This document shows, one piece after another, positions 1 through 11,017 of a stretch of DNA of 64,000 nucleotides. Below the pieces are notes generated by a model. The model was not told where the DNA came from. It saw only the letters and a program-made list of their open reading frames with translations, and searched no databases. How positions within the stretch are numbered: position 1 is the stretch's first letter; every line of letters starts with the position of its first letter. Source of the stretch: Ulota crispa. Its lineage: Eukaryota; Streptophyta; Bryopsida; Orthotrichales; Orthotrichaceae. The stretch spans positions 26,126,002 to 26,190,001 of the forward strand of contig OY987242.1 of the NCBI GenBank assembly GCA_963920765.1. Reading direction: 5' to 3'. The position numbers and the translations under genes were made by a program.

Positions 1-591
1 ATTCAATACAAAAAGTCAAAATTCAATTTTTGATAAATGTTTTTGTGTCAAAATTATGGTTTTACATAAAAATTGATTGAAAAACATTAGAGATGAAGTT
101 TTGAGATTTGATTGCTTGGATATGTAGGAAACATCCATATGCACATCTTCCATGCTAAAAAACCTCTTTAAGTAACAAAATTTTGATTTTCAAAAGGTCT
201 TAATGTAACTTGAGATATGTTCAAATTTTGCAAAATATGTGTTTTTATTTTTTAGCTAGATTTTCACCAAATAACAGAACGCCATGTTCAAAAATTCAAA
301 CTTAGTCACAATAAATGAGTCAAGTAGCAAAAATCCATTATCACACAAAAAAATGTATTTTGCAAAATTTGAGCATATTTCAAGTTACATTAAGACCTTT
401 TGAAAATCAAAATTTTGTTACTAAAGAGGTTTTTTAGCATGGAAGATGTGCATATGGATGTTTCCTACATATCCAAGCAATCAAATCTCAAAAATTCATC
501 TCTAATGTTTTTCAATCAATTTTTGTGTAAAACCATAATTTTGACACAAAAGCATTTATTAAAAATTGAATTTTGACTTTTTGTATTGAAT
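1..591. repeat. Foldback (inverted-repeat) element, arms about 1-245 and 350-591
   Basis: The first bases of the window reappear as their reverse complement at 578-591, and matching continues inwards for about 240 bp (for example the CATATGGATGTTTCC motif of one arm). The unpaired centre is about 100 bp. The same sequence words recur in the larger foldback at 21957-22831, so this is a dispersed family. The left end may continue beyond the window. No coding capacity is seen. Confidence 0.8.
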
Positions 592-1533
592 CTTGGTACG
601 CTTGATTGGGATTGGGGATAAGCATTAAATACAAAAAACTACCAGATAAAAACATGCTAACTGACCCCAATCAACTTGCTAATTTTTTTTGACTGATATA
701 CGGGTGGACGATTCCTTGTTGCCGGGTACTGTACTGTTTGCTCAAATATGAGTGATATGAACACTACCGTCCCCGTGTTCCATTTAAATTGCATCCATAA
801 AGAGTACTGAAATAAATATCACAAGATCTTAGAATGGTGCGTTTGTTGAAGAAAGGCATAATGGATAACATACAAGCAAACTTACATGCTTATAAAAATA
901 TAATCGAAGAAACAAGTACAATGTATTGACAAATTTGAAGTGTTGCATTAAAGTTGCCTGAGGTATGTTTAAAGAATAATGCCATGAATAAGTGTTGGCA
1001 AGCCATTGTGGTGGAAGTCACATTTTTAAAATAATGCTTCAATTTAAGGAGAACTCTAATATACACAAACCTCAATAAAAGCTACTACTACAACTGGTGA
1101 CAGAAAAAGAGGAGAATCCTGCAATAGAAATACATGGAGAGTATGGCTTGCGTCACACAACAGAACTCTTGATTACTAACAAATGTTTACACAATTGTAG
1201 GATGAAACGGTAGATTGTTAATAAAATGAGAAAACCTAAAACTGCCGTGTTATACATCAGTGCAAGGAAGAGCAATTAAAATCATTCCACCCATTAAAAC
1301 TGTAACCTAATCAAGCATATGTTGATTAAACAAAGTAGATTACAAGGCTGCAGTCACAAGTAAAAATCGAAGCTCCAATATCTAGAGAGAGAAAAATGAA
1401 ATATGGAAGTACAAAAACGAAATCATCGGTAACTCAAAAGCTTGGTTGCTAGAGTTAGAAAAATCGAGTAGATGAATTCAACTAACTGGGTTTCAAGCAC
1501 ATGTTGTGGTGCAAGTGCTTGCACTAGCAGCTA
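592..1533. other. No gene recognised; downstream flank of cofactor B
   Basis: AT-rich sequence between the foldback element and the stop codon of the minus-strand cofactor B gene. It should contain that gene's 3' untranslated region and polyadenylation site, but I cannot place them. No repeat family of the window was recognised here. Confidence 0.5.
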
Positions 1534-4500
1534 TTAGATTTCTTCTAACTCGTCATCAAAAGGATCGCGCTCTGGAAAGTCTCCAATCTGTAGAAGGACC
1601 CAAAAATTATCACGAACACTTAGCAAAAAAGATGCCATAATCATCATTATACTAATGCTCTCATGATAACAAATCCTTCAGCTACATTTCTAGCTTGGTA
1701 TAAATAGATTTGAAACAGTTAAAACCAGTGATTCTTATTGTGATTTTCATAATTACCTCAAGTGGCTAAAAACACGAGTAAAAATGCTAAATAGTCAGAT
1801 ATAATGTTGTGAAATTCGCATATTTTGTAGCTATAGAATAAGTTTGGTGGAAGTTTTGCTAAATTTAGCAACATTTAAGAACACTGCATTGAATGGTAGA
1901 GTTCAACCGGCTCTCTTAACTCACAAGAGTTTATAAAAGAGACAAACTCTGTACTGTATAGCAATATACTAATAGACTTTTCTTTGTTAAGATATGAAAT
2001 ATATTTAACCTTCAGGAAGGAGTGCTCTATAATTCTGACACTGGACCTAATTAAGCCAAATGTACCCAAGAAGTACATCTAAAAAGAAAAGATACGCACA
2101 CAATTTTAAGTGAGGAACAGTAAGTGGATGTGCTGCCTAATTAGATTTTTGTCCTAAAACGTAATCCTTGACTAATGGAATTAAGGACAAAGGCAGAATT
2201 AGAGCACCCGACCTTGCTGAGAAGTATACTAATTATCTCTAAACTCTTTGCACTTCCCTACAATTTTAAAAGGATTAAAAAAAAAAGTTTTATCAGTAAG
2301 AAATACAAGCCATGATTACCTTGACTAGAGCAGGTCGAAGCATAGAGCCATGGCCTGGTGGACAAGTGAAGAACCTCTTTCCCTTCACTCTGCAAATACA
2401 CCAACAATTTTGCAAAAAAAATCAAGTTGGATACAGGTTTAAAAACTATATGGATTTACGTTGGTTTTTGCCATATTCAAACCAAGATTGCAAATCGAAA
2501 CAATGAAAGCAGAGCTTATGAGTTAAGAGGGCATACACGCCATCATGCTTGCCAACAGGTTCATCATATTGCACTCCAACCCAGTAGCCAGCAGCAAGAG
2601 TTTCAACTTTCCCAACAAATTTCACTTCTCCTCGCTTGCCTCCCGGGTCAATCTCACAGCGATCACCAACCTAAAACAGGAGAGGCATTAGACGTGAGAA
2701 AATCCCAGAATCCTAAATCCGAAACCCTAAACCCTAAACCTTCTCCAGTATAGCCAACTCACTCTTCGCATGAATTCAGCGCATGTAAATTCGAGGATCA
2801 GTAGCTACAAGAACAAAAATGACTAACCTTGATACTGGCAGCCAAATCAGCCATATAATCGTCTGTTACCTACCAATAAAAACCCACAAATAACAGGAAC
2901 ACTATCAGAAATATATCCTACATTTTGAATGAGGTACTACAAATAAAATACATTCAACGTGAATCATTAAAAATCACGAAGGCAAACAAATCAAACGGAA
3001 GTATACTATCATAAGGTATAAAATGCAATCGAGTAGAGAGATGAAAAAAAGACCTGTTCAGGTGCAACGTAGGGTTCACCCTTGCGAATAGCAATCTCCT
3101 GTACCAACATACATGTAAACCAATTGAGACAATTTGCTTTTCTTATAAACAAAACCCTAAACTAAAATCTTATTAATCACGATTCCAAAGTTATCACAAT
3201 CAAACTGCAGGTATTGCACAGCTCACAAGTTTCAGAAGAAAAATGCACGAAGAGAAAGTCTCATAACATCACCTTCGCCATAGTCCAAGTTGGATCTTGC
3301 GCAACTTTTTTTTCACGGTACTTTCTAAAAGTATCTGCAAAGAGAAGTTACAATAAAAAAGATCAACGACCACATCCTCATGGTTCTCAGAAATAACATA
3401 TTAATCTGCATCTCGTCTCCCAGAGATTTTTACAAAAGACATCCCATCTGAAGCTCTTTAGATGGTATGTGTTCTTTCAAATACGGCTACTCATTTAAAA
3501 GCCTCAGCATGATTCAACTACTGACTAACCTTCACGCTGGTTATAAGCCGCCTCGGATATATTGTACTTCTCCACTAAGGAAGTGTCTTCTAACCACCCG
3601 CCTGCGGATAAAGATGTGGGATTCTTGTCAACAATGTGAATGCGATACCTGCAAACGCAAGAGTGACGTACACACCATATCATTCCAGCACTATTTTGTA
3701 TGGAGGAAACTGATATACTCATTCAAAACAAAATCCCAAGCGCATAACACTCAATTACAGTAAATATTTAAACAGTTGCTAATCTTCTGAACAGAAATAA
3801 AAAAACGTGGCAATGTTTGAAAGAATGCATTTCTTTGATGAGGCTGCAAAATTAGCCTGCCGTTCCTCACCTATATAATAAATGAAGTTAAAAACAAATC
3901 TTTAAGTAAAGCAAATCCGTCCAAAAGAGAAGGAAAAACTGGAATAAAAATGGAAACATTTCACAGGAATAGTTGTACATATCCATACCCGTCAAGAGGG
4001 GAATAGTAACCAAACGGCCGAGAGTCCTCACGCAAGTCACAGATTTTATTGTCATTATCGTCATAAAGCTGCAAGTGCATCGACTCTACAGCAGTACCAC
4101 TTCGATCACGTAACCTTTCCTTCAACCCTTCAATTGTAGTCTGAATCAGAAAAAATCACAAAAGGATTGTCAAACGTAAGGTAGCAGCACCCATAACCAT
4201 CAAATTAAGGGTTTTAAACATGATGATTCTTCATAAACATTTAGCAAATTATAGGATCCTATTAGGAAGAGAAAAATGATGAGTTTGCACTTTCGAATGT
4301 ATTATTTGGATAATGTGAGAGTAAGTTGTGAATTTTAAAGAGCCGACTGCAATTGCAGCTAATATCAAATATCAACGCTAAGGTTTCATGTTCACATGTT
4401 GTACATCCTTGTAATTACATCTATTCATTTCCACAGATTTTCCAAGATTTTAAAGGTGATGGTTATGGGTACACTAACGCTTAGCTGGGTGTTGCTACCT

Positions 4501-4798
4501 TAACCCTAGGAAATCAAAGAAGAGAAAGGCACTCTGAAACTATTCTGGAACTAAAATCAGTACGGATATCATTCAATAAAACCTTAGGTAGAACGGCATG
4601 CATACAAAAGTTGCCATAAGAAAACAAAAGAAATAGAATTAGGGAAGAAAATATTATTACATGGAGATCAACGCGAATCTCAATAAAACGTTGCTTGAGA
4701 TTGGAGTGCGTCACTTGAAGACAGACCGTGTCCTCAGCCTGGTTCTGCCCCGTCGGCTGCCGGACAAAGTCCTTCAACGCATTCAGCATGACAGACAT
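1534..4798 (-). CDS. TFCB: Tubulin-folding cofactor B (CAP-Gly protein)
   Basis: Nine coding exons on minus, in order: 4661-4798, 3989-4140, 3530-3648, 3273-3334, 3054-3098, 2828-2869, 2537-2670, 2320-2389, 1534-1587. All introns are GT-AG and the phases agree, giving 271 residues; plant homologues are about 240-250. The N-terminal third matches the ubiquitin-like domain, including the GGWLEDTSLVEKYNIS block that I know from plant cofactor B. A charged linker follows, then a CAP-Gly domain (about 187-250) with GYWVGVQYDEPVGKHDG, and the tail ends in DDELEEI. The acidic Glu-Glu-Ile end is typical of the family and is thought to mimic or contact tubulin tails. In the family the protein binds alpha-tubulin and, with cofactor E, helps form the alpha/beta dimer in the cytosol. 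ATG at 4798 is chosen because it opens exon 1 in frame just after a leader-intron acceptor. Confidence 0.95.
2711..2740. repeat. Telobox-like AAACCCTAAACCCTAAACC stretch in a cofactor B intron
   Basis: Two and a half near-perfect copies of the plant telomere heptamer CCCTAAA, with degenerate neighbours, lie between the CAP-Gly exon and the exon before it. Such short tracts are common in plant genes and can bind telobox factors; here it may be no more than a chance intronic tract. Confidence 0.6.
4177..4502. repeat. TAAGGTAG-family MITE-like element, copy 1 (cofactor B intron 1)
   Basis: Begins TAAGGTAGCAGCACCCATAA and ends with the inverse GGGTGTTGCTACCTTA. About 320 bp, closely similar to 7311-7628, 9594-9901, 38999-39315 and 57639-57957. 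It lies wholly within the first coding intron and carries no ORF of note. Non-autonomous DNA element by structure (terminal inverted repeats, uniform size, several copies). Confidence 0.85.
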
Positions 4799-4909
4799 GA
4801 CTCCTCTCCTCTTGATACTTAATACATAAAATGCACCTGCACAAATAACAAAATAACAAAATCACAGATTACTTGGAGAAAAAACAAGAATCAGAAACCG
4901 GTACGATCC

Positions 4910-5523
4910 TAAGGTGGCAGCACCCATAAGCGTCAAACTAAGGATTTTGGAGTAGGAAAATCAATTGATGAACTTTGAAATAATATTGTCAATGGCATCA
5001 ATTTCAAAGTTTCAATTGCAAGCATTTGTTCACAAAGATTTTTCTAAGTCCAAAATCATTAAAAATTGTATGGTTGTGTGTAAGAGGTGCTAAAAACAAT
5101 GCTTAATGGTTCTTAACCCTTAAACAACCAAAAGGACCTTTGTAACCAATACAATACGGGGTATTTTTCTTGTATTTGGAATGGATCCACACCTCTACTA
5201 CATTTAAGATCAACAAAAAAGTTGGAGAATAGATCAATGCGATTCTAGTGAGCTACTTGAGATCCCAAATTACAATTTCTTATTGATAGCAAATGGCAAT
5301 TATAAGTCAACGTATATACTATGCCCTATGGTTGCTTCAGGGTTAAATGGTGAGATGGGGCACTTAAAATCATCATTTTAGTCACCCAAAATCACCACTT
5401 TGTCACCCATAACCATCACTTCATCACCCATAGCCGTAACTCGATCACCCACAACCATCACTTTGTCACCCATAACCATTTGATCAGGTGACGCCCATGA
5501 CGGAGATGGGTGTTGCTACCTTA
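4910..5523. repeat. TAAGGTGG...CTACCTTA element in the cofactor B leader intron, with a nested TTAA element
   Basis: Starts with CTAAGGTGGCAGCACCCATAAGC and ends with TGGGTGTTGCTACCTTA, the same terminal words as the 320-bp family. It is nearly twice as long because a TTAA-flanked element (5117-5342) sits inside it. Its right half (about 5370-5480) is a degenerate tandem repeat of a roughly 21-24 bp unit resembling TCACCCATAACCATCAC, apparently expanded from the element end. Confidence 0.6.
5117..5342. mobile_element. TTAA-flanked short element, 226-bp family, copy 1
   Basis: Bounded by TTAA at 5113-5116 and 5343-5346. It starts CCCTTAAACAACC and ends CAGGG. The interior matches the copies at 32303-32528 (opposite orientation, same 226-bp length) and 41348-41579. 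TTAA duplication with CCC-starting ends is the hallmark of piggyBac transposition; no transposase is encoded. Confidence 0.85.
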
Positions 5524-6350
5524 AACCCTAAAAAGAAAACCTTGCAACTTCGTACAACGATTCAAATTTTTCCAGTTATCACCGGCAATATCACAATACA
5601 CAATGTCCTCTAACAAAATTACACAATGCAGTGCACTCCATCCGTACCTCTATGTATCCACTCGAAACAAACAACACGTTTAACCGTCACCGAACTCTCA
5701 CATTGTGTTACAATATTTAACAACAGTTCCTGTACACGAGCATTCCGGATTTAAAACAGACTTATATGTTGTGAAGTTGAACATATAAGCAACTCTATGT
5801 TCTGTGTGAAAACCCTGAGAAGCTGGCATTTGCAGAATCTCGCTTAAACCCTATATAAATAGAAGTAGTCTAACAGAATAGTTAAAGAAGGCAACGTGAC
5901 CAAATCGATTGTGTGATCGATAACTACTTTAGTATCACAGTCTCTTACCTAAGTTCAAAGTTTGTTGAGCGTACTCTGGTTTCGACCAGGTAAGTTTGAT
6001 TCCTAGAGTTCTGAGTCGACTAAGCTTTTGAAGAGAAGAGAATTGGATGACAAAATGTGAAAATGCGGAGAAAAGCGATCGTAGTAGACGAAGAGGTTTC
6101 GACAAAAATTGACAAGGTAGATCAGTGGTGGACTGGGACGAGGAAGAGGACGAGGGAGGAGGTTCAAGTGCAGGAGAAGACGGTTGTAGGGCTGCGGTGA
6201 TGGGACCTGCGGCGACGGGGCCTGCGGCGACAGGGCGGGTGTTAGCAGTTGGGCATGGCCCAGGTAATAGCCTAATAGGGTACGAGCATCTCCACCGGTT
6301 GGTGCTCTTGCAAAGTTCTTCTTCTGTTTGGATCAGCCCTCAACCCTTAA

Positions 6351-7309
6351 CCCCTAAATGCCCAAGGCACCAGATTTCGGTGTCCAAAAAATGTCCAAAA
6401 AATTTCAAGAAATTTTGAAACCCTGTTGAAGCTACAGATTTTATTGTTTTGAGGTTTTTTTCTGTGAAAAAGTTGTGCGTTGAAGTTAGCTACGCTTTTC
6501 AAATTCAACTTCCTCCATATCTTATTCCATTTATTTTTGGTGGAAGGTTAACTACAAGCATACATTTTCTATCATGAATAGTGTCGTGAATAGTTTCATG
6601 AATAGTGTCGTGAATATTGTCATGAATAGTGTTGTGAATAGTGTCACACAACCTATGAGAAGTTGCCACATTGAAAAGACGGGCATCAAGTTGAGCAAAA
6701 GGTGAAGATTTCCCTTAGGCACTCCCTTGGGCAATAAGGGCCTTTTTACTGAAATTTTGACATCTAACAAAATCTAAAAGTGCTTTTAGACTAATTTCAC
6801 TTGGAATGTCTTTGTTATAGAAATTAGGATCCTTTCACAATTGAATTTTCTTTCATTCATAATGATTTTTGGTCAATAATTGAAGTTGAAAATTTCTTTG
6901 TATAAGACGGTTGTGTTTTGACAATTGCATTGCAGGCTCATTTGTGAAATTGTGGTTGTGGATTTGGAAGAGGGGCCATTGGTTTTGAAGTAACAACAAT
7001 AAACACTAAGGCATTCTAAGTGGTTGTCTCCCAATTTTGTATCTAAAGGTTGCCAATTTGCATTAGAAGTTTCGGGCAACTCAAAAAAAAAACAAAAATT
7101 CCATAGTCATCATCATTCAATCACAAATATTTTAAAATCCGCGCGGCCATTTTGGATTCTTTTTGGATAGTGCCATCTAGAAACCTTGAAGTTCAAGATC
7201 CAACGGTTACAATTTTATTTTGATGTTTAATAATGATCTTACGAAGATAATTCAAAAACTTCAAAACTATCTTCTGAAAACAAGAAAAACACCCTTGGGC
7301 ATTTAGGGG
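6351..7309. mobile_element. TTAA-flanked element, 959 bp
   Basis: TTAA at 6347-6350 and 7310-7313 bracket a 959-bp segment whose ends are a perfect 17-bp inverted repeat, CCCCTAAATGCCCAAGG. No long ORF. The interior contains a small repeat of GTGAATAGTGTC-like words (6575-6650). Non-autonomous piggyBac-like element by its ends. Confidence 0.85.
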
Positions 7310-7310
7310 T

Positions 7311-7628
7311 TAAGGTAGGAGCACTCATAAATGTCAAACTAAGGGTTTTGTATATGATGACTATTAATAAACAACTAGCAAGTTATAGGGTCCTATTAGG
7401 ATCAGAAAAAAAATAAGTTTGCACTTTTGGATGTATTATTTGGATACCGTGAGAATGAGTTGTGAATTTTTAAAGAGTAAACTGCCATTGCACCCCTAAC
7501 CACTTCTAAGATTTCATGTTCACATGTTGAACATCCTTGTCATTACATCTATTCACTTCCACAGATTTTTCAAGATTTCAGAGGTGACGCTTATGGGGAC
7601 ACTGACTCTTATGGGTGTTCCTACCTTA
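7311..7628. repeat. TAAGGTAG-family MITE-like element, copy 2
   Basis: Begins directly at the TTAA that closes the preceding 959-bp element (TTAAGGTAGGAGC) and ends GGGTGTTCCTACCTTA. The interior is the same 320-bp family as the copy in the first cofactor B intron. Confidence 0.85.
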
Positions 7629-7659
7629 AGCACCGGGGCCTATTGTCGTGAATACATTG

Positions 7660-7709
7660 GCTAAGTGTATTTGCCAGGGACGTTTTTTGTCCCTGTCGGC
7701 ATTTAAGGG
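7660..7709. mobile_element. Solo terminus of the 345-bp TTAA family
   Basis: Sequence ending GTCGGCATTTAAGGG followed by TTAA (7710-7713), preceded by GGACGTTTTTTGTCC. This is the inverse of the left end of the elements at 11536 and 19844. Only this terminus is recognisable, so the rest has been deleted. Confidence 0.55.
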
Positions 7710-7713
7710 TTAA

Positions 7714-8258
7714 GGTCCTTTGATCTCCACCCATGCTTTTCAAAAAGGTGTCCTTGCACTCCAACGTGTCCCATAAATAATCAATTGATCACTTATCAAA
7801 GAAAGTAGAGGATAAAATTCATTAAACTTAGGTTAAATAGTGTCTTGAAGGGCCCTTGCTAGACACAGTCAAGATCTATCTTTTGTATTTTTGATGGTAG
7901 AGTGACACGCACCCTAAGATTTAAGCACGTAAGGAAAATTTGGATAGAACTAGATAGAATATATGACGGGTGCACGTTCATCCATAAAGTCTACTTATAT
8001 TAGCAAACTTCATCCAAAAATTGGCAAACTTGGTGCTTAGCTGGATAAAATTTGGGCAATATCATCCATTTTTTCACCAAAATCTTCTAGTGTTATAATT
8101 GCCAATTGAAGTTTGAGATAAGATTTAAGAGAATTTTTGTCAAGAAAATTTACCCTACACTTGGTAGGACAGAGTGTCTTGAGAGGGTTTTGAGAGGGGC
8201 CTCAACACTTTTCATCCACTTTGAGTGTGTTTAAGCCACCAATGGAGATACCCTAAGG
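7714..8258. repeat. Repeat of the 52.1-kb family interrupted by a GGTAGAGTGACACGCACC element (about 7867-8160)
   Basis: The outer parts (GATCTCCAC...CTTGCTAGACAC and GGTAGGACAGAGTGTCTTGAG...GCCACCAATGGAGAT) match the element at 52093-52700, where the two parts are contiguous. The intervening roughly 290 bp match the dispersed repeat at 34950-35205 and 50865-51112. ACAC flanks both junctions and may be its target duplication. Confidence 0.7.
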
Positions 8259-9593
8259 TAGTATGCTCAAAAATTGCCACTTTGAGAGCTGGTTTGCCTT
8301 TTCAAGGACTTTATGAGACATGAAGATGATTTATCTAGTTTTCAAACAAATAGAAAAGTATGCCAAATGTAACACAAATTTTTCCATGTTTTTTGAAGCT
8401 TTGTTGATTTTTCAAAGTATTCCATAATAGGCGCCTAGGCGCCTATTTGTGACTCTAGGTCTCCCATAAATAGTTTTCTTGCAATTTGTAAAGAGATGAG
8501 GTAAAACAAAGGAAAATCATTGGCTCTTGTAATAAAATATACCTTTATTTCCATGACTTAAAGAGATCTATTCAAGAATCACTTCATAATGAAGCTAGGT
8601 ATTTTTTGGGCCTTATGGGGCTAGACTCAAAGTTGCTTGATTTGATTTTAGCCAATGCACCTACCTCCCTCAAAAAACTATTCATACTTGGGAGGGCATG
8701 TAGGCTCTTGACAATATACATTACCAAAAAAAAGCACTACTTCATGGGTGATTGCCACAAGAATGACATGTACTACATTTTGTCCCCCTCACCTTGTGCG
8801 GCTTGTTTTTGACTTATAACTTTTGCAAAAGAAGTCACATTGACTTGTCCTTTTAGAACAATGTGAGCATGCAAATTATTGACATTTAGTGATTTTTTGG
8901 TGTTTTTTATTTTTAAGCAGCCTCCAAATGGGTGTCTACCTTGGCCATTTTGGGGGTTTTTAGTACTATTTTGGGCCCAAAAAAAGCTTTTCTGGGGCTG
9001 TAAATCAAGGATGTTGTTTATGGAGCATGCTTACACGCATTTCTAGAAGGGTTTTGCGAAATTACAAATTCCATGGCATCTACATTGTCTCAAAGTGGGC
9101 ATCCTATCTCCCTTTGTTGGCAAAATATGAAGAAATTCCTTAGCAAAGCAATTGTACCATGTGAATGTGTTTAATGGGTTCTCAAGTGGCCAATTTTTAT
9201 TTTATTTTTTTGAAGTATTTTACCATTTTCTAAAAAACAAGAAAGAAATTGGCTTTTTGTTGGTGATTTTGTTTTGTGCATAACTTTTAGAATAAAAAAT
9301 TTCTAGGTCTGAATTTTCATAGGTTTGCTATTTTAAGTGCTTTACAAATTTCCCATATTTTATTTTATTTTTTAAAAAACTATTCCAAAAGCTCGGTAGT
9401 ATTGTTAGTACTACCAGTACTAAGGGTGTTTGAGACAAAATAGAGAGGTCATTCTTGCAACTACCCTCATATCCATTCCTAAGCTACCTATGGGATGCTT
9501 TATGTGAGAGGGTTGCAATTTGAGGTAGCTACCTACCTTACTGCACATAGGTACACACTAGTTTCTTGACATTTTACAATATGTAAGGTAGAA
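8259..9593. other. AT-rich stretch, no gene recognised
   Basis: The only open frame of note is 8606-8812 on plus (68 codons, Cys-rich C-terminus). It has no recognisable domain, and the nearest upstream sequence is repeat. A short palindrome of GTAGTACTAC type lies near 9410. I see no supportable gene. Confidence 0.4.
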
Positions 9594-9901
9594 GCACCCA
9601 TAAGCATTAGTGTCTCCATAACTATCACCTCTGGAATCTTGGAAAATTTGTGGAAGTGAATAGATGTAATTACAAGGATGTACAACATGTGAACATGAAA
9701 TCTTGAAAGTGGTTATGGATGCAATGAAAATTTGCTCTTTAAAAATTCACAACTTATTCTCATGGTATCCAAATGATACATTCGAAAGTGTAAACTTATT
9801 TTTTTTCTATTCCTAATAGGACCCTATAACTTGCTAATTGTTTATTTATAGTCATCATGTTCAAAACCCTTAGTTTGATGTTTATGGATGCTCCTACCTT
9901 A
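9594..9901. repeat. TAAGGTAG-family MITE-like element, copy 3 (opposite orientation)
   Basis: Starts TAAGGTAGAAGCACCC and ends GGATGCTCCTACCTTA. The interior is the reverse complement of the copy at 7311-7628. Confidence 0.85.
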
Positions 9902-9944
9902 AATGCTTATGGATTCTACAATAAATCTCTTTAATAATTATTAT

Positions 9945-10376
9945 AGGGAATTGATATATGCACACTGGGGGTTGATATTTGCACACCCCCCCCCCTCAAG
10001 GTAAGTTTTAGATTTCTACCATCAGAAAGCTGAATTTGAGAATTTTGAATATAGATTTGGACTTAGAGAGCATAATATAGTCTAGAACTATAAAAAAAAG
10101 TTGCAATTCAACAACACCCAATGAAAAAGTTTAGCTAGGGGGAAAGCATTACTTTTATTTTTGTTTATAAAAAAAGATAAGCTTTTTCATTGGGTGTTAA
10201 TGAATTGCAACTTTTTTTATGGTTCTAGACTAAATCATGATCTCTAAGACTAAGTCCAAATCTGAATTCATTCTCAAATCTAGCTTTATGAGGGTAGAAA
10301 TCTAAAATTCACCCTAGGGGGTGTGCAAATATCAACCCCTTGGAGTGCATATATATCAATTCCCTTATTATAATAA
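9945..10376. repeat. Foldback element, arms about 190 bp
   Basis: AATTATTATAGGGAATTGATATA on the left is answered by TATATCAATTCCCTTATTATAAT on the right. Pairing continues through the GGTTGATATTTGCACACCCC motifs to an inner loop near 10140-10165. A run of nine C lies at about 9988. No coding capacity. Confidence 0.8.
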
Positions 10377-10651
10377 ATCCTTTCTGGGCTTGGCAACAAC
10401 AACAAAATTGCCAAAATACAAACTAGTGGTGTCTAAGTCATAAATTATGTGAAATCCTAGTACATAGAGAGTTGCATGCACCTTAAATGACCAAGTGATG
10501 AGTCATGAGGTAATATTCTAGGGTAAGGCAACCTAATTGTTAAGCAACCTAAATGCAATATTGATGTACGTTTTTTGGCATGGGAAATATCAAAGCTTTT
10601 CCACCCTGGCCCCTCAAACACGTATATGCAAGAAACTGAGCCAGGCCAATG

Positions 10652-10958
10652 TAAGGTAGGGTGCTCTAAAAGCGACCCGGTTCTAAAAGCAACCTCTAAA
10701 ACAGAGATACATTTTGTTTTTTCCAATATACCTAGGATGTACATTCTAGGAGGGGGTTGCTTTTAGTGACCACTGGGTTTCAACTTGAAAAATTCATAAC
10801 TAATTCCACAAAGGTTCAAAAAATATGAAACGACTTGGGTTAGATGCCAATTCCATTGTTCTTCCTATCAAAATTTACTAAAAATTGTTTCAAGGAGTTT
10901 AACTTTTTCCCAAATGCAATCAGCTCTTAAAGTGACGCTTTTTGAGCCTCCTACCTTA
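10652..10958. repeat. TAAGGTAGGG...CTACCTTA element of a third interior type, copy 1
   Basis: Begins TAAGGTAGGGTGCTCTAAAAG and ends GAGCCTCCTACCTTA. The interior (AAATTCATAACTAATTCC, TGAAACGACTTGGGTTAGATG) recurs at about 12040-12360 and 46620-46940. It shares terminal words with the 320-bp family but not its interior. Confidence 0.75.
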
Positions 10959-11017
10959 TCCAATTTGCTGGCACAACTCAGCTGGAAATCTTAAAACCGA
11001 ATCATCTCTGACACGAC

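Larger units (their letters stand above)
4799..6110 (-). promoter_or_regulatory. TFCB: Cofactor B 5' leader: spliced leader exon, leader intron and probable promoter side
   Basis: On minus, a CAG acceptor ends at 4837, so leader sequence 4799-4836 is joined to the start-codon exon. A strong donor (AG then GTAAGAGA) lies at 5948-5949, so an untranslated first exon ends at 5949 and begins upstream in the CT-rich sequence up to roughly 6.1 kb. The leader intron (4837-5948) holds two repeat elements. The transcription start is not visible. This is inferred from splice signals only. Confidence 0.5.

Noticed and set aside
2711-2740. Interstitial telomere marking a chromosome fusion
   Set aside because: Only two to three heptamers inside an intron; far too short for that claim.
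6125-6418. 97-codon plus ORF starting MVDWDEEEDEGGG
   Set aside because: Low-complexity start in the promoter/leader region of cofactor B on the other strand; its end runs into a TTAA element, so the frame is fortuitous.
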